Of a stretch of DNA of 64,000 nucleotides, positions 42,501-55,400 are shown in pieces; position 1 is the stretch's first letter; every line of letters starts with the position of its first letter. Location of the stretch: positions 12,157,001 to 12,221,000 of the forward strand of contig NW_018343991.1 in NCBI RefSeq assembly GCF_002099425.1, read 5' to 3'. Position numbers and translations under genes: made by a program. The notes beneath the pieces were generated by a model. That model ran no database searches. It was given only the letters and a program-made list of their open reading frames with translations, and had not been told where the DNA came from. The stretch comes from Phascolarctos cinereus (taxonomy: Eukaryota > Chordata > Mammalia > Diprotodontia > Phascolarctidae).

Positions 42501-42562
42501 CAGAGGAACTGAGCAAGCAGGCATCCAGGAAGGCCTCTGAACTCACCCGGGACAGGGAGCAG
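42501..42562 (+). other. BPIFB3: BPIFB3 exon 1, 5' untranslated (predicted)
   Basis: About 62 nt from the predicted start site to the donor GCAG|GTAAGAC at 42563; it splices to 44756. It contains no ATG. It aligns with BPIFB6 exon 1 over CAGAGGAA..GAGCAAG.AGG. Confidence 0.65.
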
Positions 42563-42639
42563 GTAAGACAGTAAAGGATATCCTATAGGGTTCCCTTAAA
42601 GATGAAGATCGGGGATCGTTAGGATCAGAGCTGGACAAG

Positions 42640-43000
42640 ACCACCGAGATGGGTGCCATCTTGGGGCAGTGGAAAATAACATAGACTTTGGATTCAGAAG
42701 ACCTAGATTCAAATCCTGTCTGTTGTTTATTATCTTTGTCAATTTGGTAAAATTAACCTCTTTTGTTTTCTCATTTGTAAAATGAGGGAGTCAGACTAGG
42801 TGATCTTTAGGGTCCCTCTCAGCTCTAAATCTCTGATCTCTGATAATCTAGTTTGACATTTTCCTATTATATAGAAGGGGAAACTGAGGGCCAGACAGGG
42901 GGAAGTGACTTTCCTAAGGTCGCACAAGTAGTAAAATCACAGATTCAGGATTTGAGCCTTTTAACTTTAAATCCAGTGCTCTTTCCTCTATGCCATGTCA
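42640..43000. repeat. Two MIR-type SINEs in BPIFB3 intron 1
   Basis: Sense copy ~42655-42845 (GATTCAGAAGACCTAGATTC, GTGATCTTTAGGGTCCCTCT) followed by an antisense copy ~42850-43000 (GGGGAAACTGAGGGCCAGAC). Further antisense pieces lie at 43100-43230 and 43300-43440. Confidence 0.7.
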
Positions 43001-43934
43001 TCTCTCTGGCTTGCTTCCTCTTCCCACTGGGAACCTAGGTGGAACCCTCTTCTGAACATGTCATCCTTCTGAGCTTCTTCTTATTCCTCTGTAAAACAGA
43101 TTATAGGATGCAGAGGCAGAAAGGGACCTTAGAGACCACTCTACCCCCACTTTACAGATGAAGAAACTGAGGTCCCATTCGAAATCCCAGGTCTTCTGAT
43201 TCAAAACCTAGTAATTCTTATGCTTTACCAGTCTGAATAGTTATCCATAAAAGAAGGTCATACGTGTTTTGAGAACTGTGGGAGAAATCGCTCACAGATC
43301 TCTCATTTGATAGAGGAGAAAACTAAGGCTCAATGAGAGTGACTCATCTGAGATCCTATGGAGAGTCAGTAGCAGATCTGGGAACAGATGCTGGTCTCCA
43401 GGCTCTTGGTCTTCTGTTTTTCTCACTGAGATGCCCTCTTTGTCCAAACTGAATGAGGATGCGTGGAGACATGCAGAGCATCCTCAGCTCCTTGGTGACA
43501 TCAGGTTACAGAAAGCTTGAATGTGTAAGGTGCAGAAGAGGCAGCAGCTTTTTCTTGGTGCTGCTAGTGGGGTGAAGTCAGGCTCCTTGGATATGTCTCT
43601 GTATTTACCTATCTAATCTAACTGTGCTCTCTTGTGGTGATGGGTAATTAGTCCCTCAGTTAAAACCCAGTCCCTCATCTTATCAGCCTTCTACTAAGTT
43701 CTATGGAGGCAAACAGAGGACAGAAAACACACAGTGTATGCCTTCACAGTCCAAAAGTGGACTTGGTGATTACACTATCCCACGTGTGAAGTGAGTAAAA
43801 GACAACATAAATAGATAGATGTGGGGCTAGAAACACCTGCCTTGAGCTAGTAAAGACAAGAGGGATGTCCTGAAAAGAGACTTAGGTTTGGAGTCAGAAG
43901 ACTTGGGTTGAAACCTCAGTTCAGCTTAACTGTA

Positions 43935-44165
43935 TGACTGAGCAAGGCAGTGGATAGAGTATTGGACCTGCATTCAAGAAGACCCAAATTCAAATCCAGC
44001 TTCAAATACTTACTAGCTGGGTGACCCCGCACAAGTCACTTAACCTCTGTCTGCATCAGTTCCCTCATCTGTAAAATGGGATAATAACAGCATCTACTTC
44101 CCAGAGTTGTTGTGAGGATAAAATGAGACAATATTTATAAGTGTTTATCATCATCATTATCATTA
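43935..44165 (+). repeat. tRNA-derived SINE with MIR-like 3' end
   Basis: GAGCAAGGCAGTGGATAGAG, TAAAATGGGATAATAACAGC, TTGTTGTGAGGATAAAATGA; ends in an ATCATT run. Confidence 0.8.
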
Positions 44166-44770
44166 TCATTTCTTCATATCTTTTTGGGCCTCAGTTTCCT
44201 CACCTAAGGAGGCTAGACTTGGTGATGCCTAAGGTCACTTCCAGCTTTAAACCCTCTGGTCCCGTGACTTGGGCGAAATGGCCTGCTGTTGTGATGGAAG
44301 AAACCAGATTGGGTGGGAAAATGAGGGAGTGGAGAATTAAACTGGGAAGGCTTCATGGAAGAGATAAATTTGCAGTGGGGCTTTGATGAGGGAGAAGACC
44401 CTGTGTCTTGTTACAAAACACAGCATCACAGAATCATACATCTGGTCCAACCTGGACAAGAATGTGTCCCCCAACTTTGCTGAGAAGGGGCAGCCCAGCC
44501 TTTGGTTGTACCTCCAGTAAGGACCGCACTGCCTCCCACAGAAGTCATTACACCTTTGGATGACTTTAACCATTAGCTGTTTTTCCTGACACACCATGAC
44601 CAAATTTGTCCCTCTGCCACTTCTCCTCACCATTCCAAATTTTGCTCTCTAGAGAGGAGGGGGTTGGTCATCCTCTAGGGAAAGGGACTGAGCCAGGGCC
44701 AAGCTGGGGTCTGTGTGTGCAGGAGACTGAGAATTCTTGTTTCCAACTCTTCCAGGTATTAAGGCTGATG

Positions 44771-44882
44771 ATGTTCTCTGTGCTCTCTGTGGTCCTTTTC
44801 TTTGGGTTGTTGACTCCATCACAAGGGCTACTAGAATCAGTCGGAACGATTGCACGGCTTGATAAAGATGAACTGGCATCAG
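44771..44882 (+). CDS. BPIFB3: BPIFB3 exon 2, coding part (residues 1-37)
   Basis: The exon begins at 44756 after CTCTTCCAG; donor CATCAG|GTGAGT. Two adjacent ATGs (44768, 44771). It encodes the signal peptide and [18 protein letters not shown] (human LLETVGTLARIDKDELGK). Confidence 0.92.
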
Positions 44883-47800
44883 GTGAGTTTTGCTCATGAA
44901 CCTCATATTTGTGTTAGGTATCTGGGCACTGGGTTTGTCTATAATCCTTAGCAGATTATAGAGTGTTTTCCTTGAGGTAGCCCTGTGAGGTAACTGGCAT
45001 CCATATCATTATGTCCATTTACAAAGGGGGAAACTGAAGCTCAGAGAGGAAAAGTTTCTTGCCCAAGATCACACAGCTAGCGAGGAGTGGAGTGGTTACT
45101 AGAGCCTAGGACTCCTGGCTCTCATTCTGGTATTGTTTCCACTCCATCAGACAACCTCTGTAAATGTGTATCAAGAGAAACCTTGAAGGAGAAAAGAAAT
45201 CCTAGGACCAGAGAACAGCTCTTTAAGAGGGAGCTCAGAAGATGTTTAGCCCAATCTGTACTTAAAGCATGGGACCATGATTCAGAAGACCTGGTTTCTG
45301 TTTCTGGTTCTGCCACTACCTTGATGTGAGACCTTGAACAAGTCTCTTTCTTTCTGGGACTCACTTTTCTTTTCTGAAAAACTAAGGGATTGGATTTTAG
45401 AAAATGAGGGAAGTGGTAGCCCCTCCCTGTTCTCTGCCCTGGTCAGACTCCACCTGGACTAGCACAGCCATATCAGGTCATCACATTATTTTATTTTATT
45501 TTATTTTTAGGCAATTGGGGTTAAGTGACTTGCCCAGGATCACACAGCTAGCAAGTGGCAAGTGTTTGGTCTAGGGCTGGATTTGAACTCGGGTTCTCCT
45601 GACTTCAGGGCTGGTGCTCTATCCACTGCCCCACCTAGCTGCCTCCTGGCCATCACATTTTAAAAAGGACAATGAGAAATTGGAGTACATCCAGTGACCA
45701 GAACGGTGAGAGTGCTAGGGATTGTGTTATGAAATGATTAACTTAAAGTACTTGGGATGTTTAATTTGGAGAAGAGAAGACTCAGGGCAGACCTGATAGC
45801 TGCTGTCAAATAGCTGAGGGGTTGTCATGAGGCAAAAGCCCTAGAGGGCAGAGCTGGGCACACTGGATGGAAAATTTAGGGAGATGGACAGAAGAAAGGA
45901 GGCAGCCAGGTGACCCAGTCAATGGAGTGCTGGTCCTGGAGTCAGAAAGACCTGAGTTCAAATCCTGCCTCAGACACTCACTGTCACTGTGACCCTGGGC
46001 AAGTCATTTAACTTCTGTTGGCTTTAATTCACTGGAGAAGAAAATGGCAAACCATGCCAGTAGTTTTGTCAAGAAAACCATACACGAGGTCACGAAGACA
46101 TGACTGAATAACAACAAGCACACGGAAGATAATTCTTCATAACAATTTGAACTGTCCAAAAGTGTAATGGGACTTCTCAGGGAGTGGTGGGCTCCCCGTC
46201 ACTAGGTATCTTCAAGAAGATGCTGGATGACTGTTGTCAGAGATTTTGTGATCAGTCCAAGGTTTGACTAAGTGACTGTGGAGGTTCCTTTCAACTCAGG
46301 GATTCCATAATTCTTTTTAAAAAAGTTTCACTGTTACTTTAAAAATTTCTGATTTCCCCATCCTAGCCTGCTCCGTAAGAGCGTCTCTTGGGACATAGAA
46401 ATGTATTTAAACAAACCAATAGGAGGGAGGTTTGTTTCTCTGTCAGTCTGGTGGAGCCAAAACTGTTGCTTTTACATTACTCTAACTATTGTATAAATTG
46501 ATGTCTTGTTTCTTTTTATATCATTCAGCACCATCTCCTCAAGTTTCTCGGAATAATTCACACTTATTTCTTATAGAGTAATAATACAGTCTAACATTCT
46601 ACTATATTAATAAACCACAATTTGTTGTCAGTTGCCAGATGATAGGCACCCACTTGGTTTTCAGTTGTTTTGCTACCACAAAAAATATTGCTATAATTTT
46701 TTTTTTTAATATCTGGGACTTTTCCCTATGTCTTTGACCTTTTCTTAGTAGATACCCATTAGTGGTATCATTGGGTCAGAGATTATATGCAGTGTAGTGG
46801 ATTTCCTTGCATAGTTCCAAAATGTTTATAGAATGACTGGACCAATTCACAGCTCCCCCAACAAAGAATGCCTTCTCTTACCACAGCACTTCCAACATTT
46901 TATTAATTCCAATTTGCATCATCTTTGCCAATCTTGTGGGTGTAAGGCAAAACCTCAGAGCTATTTTAATTTGTGATAGATTGCATCTCTTTTGAAAACT
47001 ACCTGTTCATATCTTTGACCACCTATCTATTAAGAGATGGGGATTCTGTAATTGTGTGGAGCTCTTTTCTAGTACTAACATTCTACATTTGTTGTTCTAC
47101 CATTTCTTCTAGCTCTAACATTTTATGTTCTAATTTTCCTTTCAAATCTAATATTCTGTGTTCCTTGTTCTAAGATCCTTTTGGTTCTAAGCTATTTAGG
47201 TTCACTGACTCCATATCTATTTACCATACAACCAGATCACATGAGCTATGGAAAAATCCAGGGGGAGGTGGTTTCATTAGGGGGCAGCTTTCTTCGCAGG
47301 GCAATTCTCTCCCTGTCTCCCCTTATGTCTCTGCTCTTTTCAGCAGTAGACACTGCTTTTCCCCAGACTTAAAGTCTTCATTTGAAACAGTGCAAAGAGT
47401 CTCTCAAGAGGAACAATGTGGAAAAAGTGGGGCCAGAAGGATGTGGAAATATAGAACAGGGGAAGGTACTTGAATTAGAAGAGTAGGTACAGAAGCCTTA
47501 AGAGGAAAGAAGGCTCCAATCTCCTAGTCATTGATGAATCCCTCACCCACCTGTCCCAGATGGTTAGGTTCAAGGTCACATCCTAGATATCCCTCATCCA
47601 AATGCTGAGGTTGTGTACAATTCTGGAGTTTCTCCCCTACAGCTTTCCTCTAATCTCAACCATAGTCCCATCTTCAGTCCTAGCCAGGCCTTTGTCTACT
47701 CCTAAAAAGGCAACGATATTCAAAGGCCACCTAATGATGTGTCTGGAAGCCTTGGGGAACCCTGTTCCAATCACTACAGAATGCCTGGAGTGAAGAAGGA

Positions 47801-50800
47801 ATGAGGAGCGTGAAGAGGAGGAATATAAAATAATGTTTGGATACATTAGTAATTATTTATTACATTAGTAATACAAAGTAATAGGGAGCCACTGAAGGAT
47901 TTTGAGGGGGTGGGGATACAAAATGATCAGAGCAATGTATTAGGAAGGTCAACATGGCAACATATATTGGATGGATAGGAAAGGGGAGACAGGAGAGAGG
48001 GAGACCTATGTGAGCTCCCCCAAACTTTGAGTCTCTGGAGAGATGAGCCTTCTTTGTGAGAGTCTGACCACTTCCTGGTTGGATGAGAGAGTTTTGGCTG
48101 GGTCCATTTCCGGGTTTCCTCCCCCGCTTTAAATTCAATAGATGCTCCTGTACTGGGAAGAAGTTTTTGCTCAGGGTTCCCAGACACCGAGAAGCTGAGT
48201 ATGGATATCTTGTGAGAAGAATGAAGGAGAAGCCTGGGATCTGACTGAAACTCATTGGTCCCTTAAGGTTAAATACTGATTTCATTTGGAATTTCTTTTT
48301 TCTACTTCATATTATTCCAAATAATGCATCTGGCTGACTTGGACACCATGACTTTTGCTTGGGCCCAGTGACCTGAAGTGGACGATATGGTGTACTGGGA
48401 AGAATACTGGATGGGAAGAAGACCTGAGTTTGAATTCTGACTTTGTTATATCCTAGATGTGTGACCTTCAGCAGTTAATTAAGCTCTCTGGGCCTCGGTT
48501 CTTCCCTGTAAAATAAGGGAGTTGTACTAGCCAATGTCTAGAATCCCTTTTGGCTTGAAATCCTATAAAACTAAGGAAGCTGGCTATCTCTCAGGAAATG
48601 GGTATGGTGCATTTGTTCAGCCTGGAGGGGTACATAAGGGCCTAACTTTCTGTCACTCATTCCAGCCATCCAGAATTCTCTAGTGGGTGGTCCCATCCTA
48701 CAGAATGTGCTGGGGACTGTCATATCCTTGAACCAAGGTCTACTTGGGTCTGGAGGGCTGCTTGGAGGAGGAGGTCTACTTGGTTATGGTGGGATAGTTG
48801 GAGCTGTGGAACAGGTCTCTGGGTGAGTCACTTTCAGTTCAATTTGATCTGTATTTATTGACAGCTTTTCCCCAAGGATTTCTTTGGGGGATTTGGGGGC
48901 GTGGCAAACAGGTTTACTCGGTAGGCTAAAAAAGATGAGACAGCAAGTTTGGCTCAGGACATAAATTGGCTGTGTGACCCTGAGGAAAATTAACCTCTTG
49001 GTGCCCCAAGCACCTCTCAACTAGTTTGCATTCCTTCTTTTGAAAACTGTCAGTTCATATCTTTGACCATTCATCTATTGGGGAATGAGGATTCTGTACT
49101 TTTGTGAAAGTCTCTTCCAGTGCTAACATTTTGCCCTGTTCTAACAACTATTCTGGTCCTAACATTCTTTGTTCTAAATTTCCTTCTAGTTCTAACATAC
49201 TATCTTCTAAGCTCCCTTCCAGCTCTAAATTCTATGTTCTCAGCCCCGTCTCTATCTTCAACACTCTAGATTCTAAGGTCCCTTCCAGCTCTAACATTCT
49301 AGATTGCAAGGTACCTTCCAGTTTTAATATTCTAGATTCTAAGGTCCCTTTCAGCTCTAACATTCTATGTTCTGAGGTTCCTTCAACTCTAGCACTCTAT
49401 CCTCTGAAATCCTTCTAGCTCTAACTTGCTAGCTTCTAAGTTTCCTTCTAGCTCTTACATCCTATGTTCTAAAGCCCTTTCTAGCATTACTCTTCTATGT
49501 TCTAAGCTCCCTTCCAGTTTTAACATTCTATGTTCTAAGCTCCCTTCTAGCTCTAAATTCTATGTTCTAGTCCCCCCCCATCTCCAACATTCTGGATTCT
49601 AATGTCCCTACTAGCTCTAGCATTCAGACTCTATGTTCTATGTTCTAATATTCCTTGCAGCTCTAGCACTATATTCTACGATCCTTTGGTTTGGTTTAAG
49701 GTCCTACCTCTAGTACCATTTAATTAGCATTTGGGTCTTAGATATTCTCTCTGACACCAAATTTCTCTACGATGTGATTAGATGAAATGTGACATGGAAA
49801 ATTCCAGGCTGGGGCCATGTCATTGAGAAGGTACAAAGCGGGTACAAATCTACATTGGCAGAGGGGATTTTCACACCAATATTTCCTATAGGTACAAACT
49901 CACAGGAAAGAACAATCTTTTTAAAAAAGCTTGGCTCTACCTGGCAGAAAGGCAGACTGGGATGAACAGACCTGAGTTCTAGTTCCAACTTTGCCACTAA
50001 CTTGCTGGTTGGCCACTTAATCTGTCAAGTATATTGGCCTAGATGGTCTTGAAGGCCTCTTTCAGCTATAAATCCCAAGGTGCTAAGGCCTGCCACCCTC
50101 TACTTTCAGGTATACTCAGGACTTCCTTTTCTATTGCAGGTGCATTCTAGAGGAAGGCTCACCTGTGGTGCCCCCATATAGGATGAACGCCTGCTCTCTC
50201 TATCACCTCACCTTCTCTGACTCATTTTCCTTCTCCTTAACTGGCAGGTTGAAGATTGAAGAGCTCACGCTCCCCACGGTATCCCTGAAGCTACTGCCAG
50301 GATTTGGGGTACAGTTAAGCCTACTGACCAAAGTTGGCCTCCATGGATCAGGGTAAATGGGATCCTCAGGAAGGGGCCATTTCTATTGACTCATGGGCAT
50401 CTCACCCTTGCTTAGCAAGGCTAAGCTTCATGCTTCAGGCTGGGTGGTGGGTGGATGGCCATGGGCTCAGAGTCAGTGTGGTAGGGGCTTATTAAAGGAG
50501 TTGGGCTTAGTTAAGGGGATTGGGGCTCAGTGAATGGAGGAAGATCAGCACAGGGGACAATTGGGCTCAGGGAAGTGGATGGGGGCTAAGAGATAAATAC
50601 TATACATATACAAATACGGCATAATGTCATGGAAGGTGTTCCAAACCTGAAGTTGGGAGACTTGGATACTGGCATGGGCTTTGCCCCTGACTTATGGTGT
50701 AACCTTGAATAAGTTACTTCACCTTTTGGGTTTTATATTCCAGTCTCTTGAGTCTTTTCAAAAATATTCTATGTCCTAAAGTTCTTCCTGGCTCTGACAT

Positions 50801-53800
50801 TCTGTGTTCTGAGGCCCCTCCCGGCTCTGAATTCTGTGTTCTAAGGTTCCTCCTAGCTCTGACAGTCTGTGTTCTATACTCCTTTCAGCTTTTACATTTT
50901 AAGTTTTAACATTATGTGTTCTAACCCAGTTCTAACATTCTGTGTTCTGTATTTTAAGTTTCATTCCAGTCCTGATAGCCCATTTTCCATGAACTTTAGA
51001 CACATTTATCGAGACCTAAAACATGTACACATCTGACCGTAGTCACTTGGGCGTATCTTCATCCCTTAACTGGTATGGTGTTGGTCTCCTAGCCCATTTA
51101 GGGAGGGGGACCTTTAACAGTTCCTCTCTGAATTTTCTCCCAGCTCTCTGGGGAGCCTGTTGCAAGTGGCAGCTGAGGTGAACGTGTCATCCAGGGTGGC
51201 TTTGGGGATAAGTCCCAAGGGCACACCAATCCTCATCGTGAAGAGCTGCAATACCCTTTTGGGTCATATCAGCCTGCTATCTGGGTAGGTACTGGTCAAT
51301 TACTGGATAGATACTGGGATTAGTGCTTGGCTTGAGGCAGGTAAGAAAACTCCTTACTCATGTTACTCAAAACCCAAGGTCCTCTGACTCTGATCACCTC
51401 TTCTTGGGACTTGGGATTTGGACCTCTCTTGAACCTAACAGTCTCATAATTTCACCTTCCATTTATGAAATAGAACATAGGGTATCCAGGCAATTCTTGC
51501 TTATCAAATCACATTTTAAATGCCTCAGTGGTAGCTAGGTAGCACAGTGGGTAGAGAGCTGGGCCTAGAGTCAAGAAGACCTGAGTTGAAATCTAGCCTT
51601 AAACATATTAGCTATGTGGCCCTGGAAAAGTCACCAAAAAAAAAAATCTCTTTCTGCCTCAGTTTCCTCATATGTAAAATGAAGATAATAATAGTACCTA
51701 TCTCCAAGGTTTATTGTGAAAATAAAGTGAAATAATATTTCTAAAACATTTTGCAAACCTTTAAGCTCTGTATTAATGCTAGCTATTATTATTTAACCCT
51801 TCTTCAGGCACTTGCTAGCTGTGTGATACTGGGCAATTAAGTCACTTAATCTCTCTTAGCTTCAGTTTCCTCAACTGTAAAATGGGGTTAATAATAGTTC
51901 CTGTTTCACTGTGTTGTTATAAGGCTCAAATAACATAACCTATGTAAGGTGATTTGCAAATCTTAAAGTATTATATACACATAAATATAGCTATTGTTAT
52001 TGTTATTATATTGACATCCAGCTTTACACAGAGGCTAATCATGTCACCTCACATCTGGACAGTGCTTCACAAATGGAATCCTAGAACTTGAAAGGTAGAG
52101 ACGGGACCCTGGGAGCAGGAAAGGGCCCAGGAAGAGGAAGACTAGACTTGCAGGACAAACTTCACTAATTCAGACCTGCTGATTCCCAGTTAGATGTGAG
52201 AGGTACTCCTCTACTTAGGTTACAGCTGGCACCCCACTTAGAAGGCGTGGCTCTTTATAGTTGCTGTTTAGTCATTTCAAACCTGTCTGACTCTTTGTGA
52301 CCCCATTTGGGGTTTTCTTGTCAAGAATACTGGAGTGGTTTGCAATTTCCTTCTCCAGCTTATTTTACAGCTGATGATACTGAGGCAAACAGGGTCCCAT
52401 AGCTAGTAAGTGTCTGGGGCCAGATTTGAACTCATGAAGATGAGCCTTCCTGATTCCAAGCCCAATGCTCTTTCCACTGTGCCACCTAGCTAGCTCTTCA
52501 CAGAGGGCTCTTGAAAGTCCTAAAAACAGGATGAGATGAGGTGCTCTAACGGTAGAATTTCAGGTTTGGTGAGAGGCCATTTGGGGAGGGGTGTTTGTAT
52601 GTGTGTGTGTGCAGGGGCAAAGAGGGAGAATGGTATTGGTGATGTTACTACCAACCTGATTTAGTGGGAAAGATTCCTAGGCTAGAAGTCACAAGACCTA
52701 GGTTCAATTCTGCTTCTAATTGTGTGACCTTGGGCAAATCCCTTGTCACTCCTGGGCCTGTTTCCCCATGTGTAAGAGAAGGGACTGGGACCTGATGGTC
52801 TCTCAGGTGTCTGCCAGCTCTGCCATTGTAAGTTTGGTTTAGCCCCTCTTCCTTTCATGGTGTCCCTCCCCAGTGTTCTCTGTTCCAAGCTACCCTCAGC
52901 AAGGGGTCTGAGATCCCTCACAGGGAGTCTCTTTCTCCCTGGATGGTTACTCTCCCAGGGAGACTTGCATTCTTGCATTCTCTAGTGGGGTATGTAAAGG
53001 GCCCTGTTCTCTGTTTCTGTCTCAGTAGGGGATCAATCAATCAATCAACATTTATTAAGCACCTGTTATGTACTGGATACTGTGTTAAGTGCTGGAGACA
53101 CAAAAGGAGGCAAAAGACAATCCCTGCCCTCGAGGAGCTTATAGTCTAATAGATTCGAGGTCTCAGTGATCAGACTGGGGAGGAAATTATAGAGCGATAA
53201 AGAGGAGCTTTCCTGGCACCCTTAATATCCTACCTCATAAGCAGTTCCTTATTGTGCCTACTGGTAAAGGGGCCTATGGGCTGGAGGTCAGGGTAGGGAA
53301 GGATTTGCTCTATGGGTGGCTTTGGCTGGTTTCCAGCCTATGAGACCTGTGGGTTTGCATAGCTCAAGGCCCCTGGATTCGGAGTAAAAATGTGCATTCA
53401 AATCAGAGCTCTGCCATTTTCTCTCCAGCTATCTGTATGACCTTCAGCAAATTATTTAACCTCCATGGATCTCCGGTTTCCTCACCTGTGTAAGACGAGA
53501 AGTGCAGAACGAGCCTGGAACTGGGCTCAAACTTTAGTCGAACTTCAATGTGGATGTAGAGGAGGGAGGAGGGGGACTACCGAGCAGAACTGAAACTGTT
53601 TATAGGAGCCTAGATTTAGAAATGGAAGGGACCTCAGTTTACCCACCTTCATTTTACAAATGAGGAAATGGAGTCCCAAGCAAGTCGCTGAAGGTCACAC
53701 AGGAAGTAGGCGGCAGTGCTAGGATTTGAACTCAGGACCTCTGACAAGTCTAGCTTTTTTTCTGCTGAATTTTTGAAGTGTGACAATGAAAACTAAAAGC

Positions 53801-55364
53801 AGATGTTTCAAAACGTTACTTGGACTCATTTTCACCTTTGCCAGATGACTGAACCATTAACTTGGTCACTGCAAGTCAGACAGCGCCCCCTAGTGGGCCC
53901 GGGAGAAAGGTTACAGAGAAAGACGCCTTCCTTGCTGGAGCCACATCTTGTTAGAAGCTTGGCTTTGGCTGTTTTTAATTTTTAAAATTTTACCTTTCTG
54001 GGTGAAAATGGGCACAGTTGCCTGGTGGGAGTGAGGAGACCTAGCTTCTAGTCCTGGTTCTGCTACTGACTATGTAACTTTGGGAAAGTCACTGTCCCTT
54101 TCCAGATCTCAATTCCCTCATTAGTAAAATGAGGGAGTTGGATTAGATCAGGGATGTGCTGGAGCCAGCTCAAACTGGCTTATGGGAGCTGATTGTTAAA
54201 TTTTCAGTGTGAACATTAACACCTCAGAAATTGGCAAGCTACAAATCAGGGCTTGACTGATTATTTTATTGATTGCCTCGGCTTCAGAAGTTGATATTTC
54301 TCCATGTTAATAACGCAGATTGAACTTAAAAGAGTGTCAGGCTTACATTTTGTTTTTCAAAGAGCCGGTTGTTAAATGTTTATGAGAATACTGCTGGACT
54401 AGATACATTTTAGAGTTTCTTCCAACTTTGTCAGTCTACAAAAACTATATGTTCTAAAGTTCCTTTTAGCTCTGACATTTTATAGTCTATGATTCGGGTC
54501 TATGGGTTAATCAGTTTGAATAATTTGTATTTCTATGTCAACTATGAATGGTTTAGCCGTCCCAGGGAACATTAGACCTTAGCTCACTTTAAATTCACGT
54601 ATCAGATGAGTCCTTATGGAATGATGATAGTGGTAGAATGTGAGGTTGTAGGGAACAACATCTCAGATCAAAGCCCTGAGCCAGTAGGTAGGGCTGTGAT
54701 CGTGTGTCCCTCTCCCCATTCCCCACTCCTCCATCCCTTCCACTTTCCCATTGGTGGGGGCAGGAACTCTCAGTATCTGGGCAGAAAAACTCGGGTCATA
54801 GTCTAGGGACTGCTCAGTAAGGGAAGCAACAAGAATATTGGTATCGCTTCTGATGCCACACTAGGCTGTTGCCTCACAAATGAGACCTGATCAGTTTGGG
54901 TGGGAGGTGAGGTAGGGATGGGAGCTTCTGCATCGCACCTGAAGAAGGCAAGTGATGGGGAAGAAAGAAGCTGTGGCTGAGAGAGCTCTACACCTAGTCA
55001 GCCTGTGAGGCCCTCCGCCTCCTACCTTCTACCTCTAGACTTGTCTTTCTACGGTCCTTAACTTTCAAGGGAGTCCTGAGTGTTCACTGTAACCTGATTG
55101 TGCTGGGATACAAATATTTAGGGGAGCAAATAGCACCCCTGCTGGATCCTCTAGTTAACCAATCTACAAACATTTGTTAGACAGATTTGAACTCAGGAAG
55201 ATTAGTCTTTCTAATCCACTCTATCCACTGTGCCACCTAGCTGCCCTACAAGCCTGCTATCAGCCAGGAACTCTACTAAATACTGGGGAGATTAAAAACA
55301 AGTGATACAAAATTAGAGTGCCCTCAAAGAGCTTCCATTCTAATGGGGGAGATAAATATATAGG

Positions 55365-55400
<36 letters not shown>

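Noticed and set aside
49104-49418. ORF with repeated SSSNIL motif, looking like a repeat protein
   Set aside because: Intron 3 minisatellite of BPIFB3; the period drifts out of frame and no start or splice context fits.
49105-50975. Possible CRISPR-like direct repeats
   Set aside because: Units are contiguous and imperfect with no unique spacers, in a vertebrate intron.
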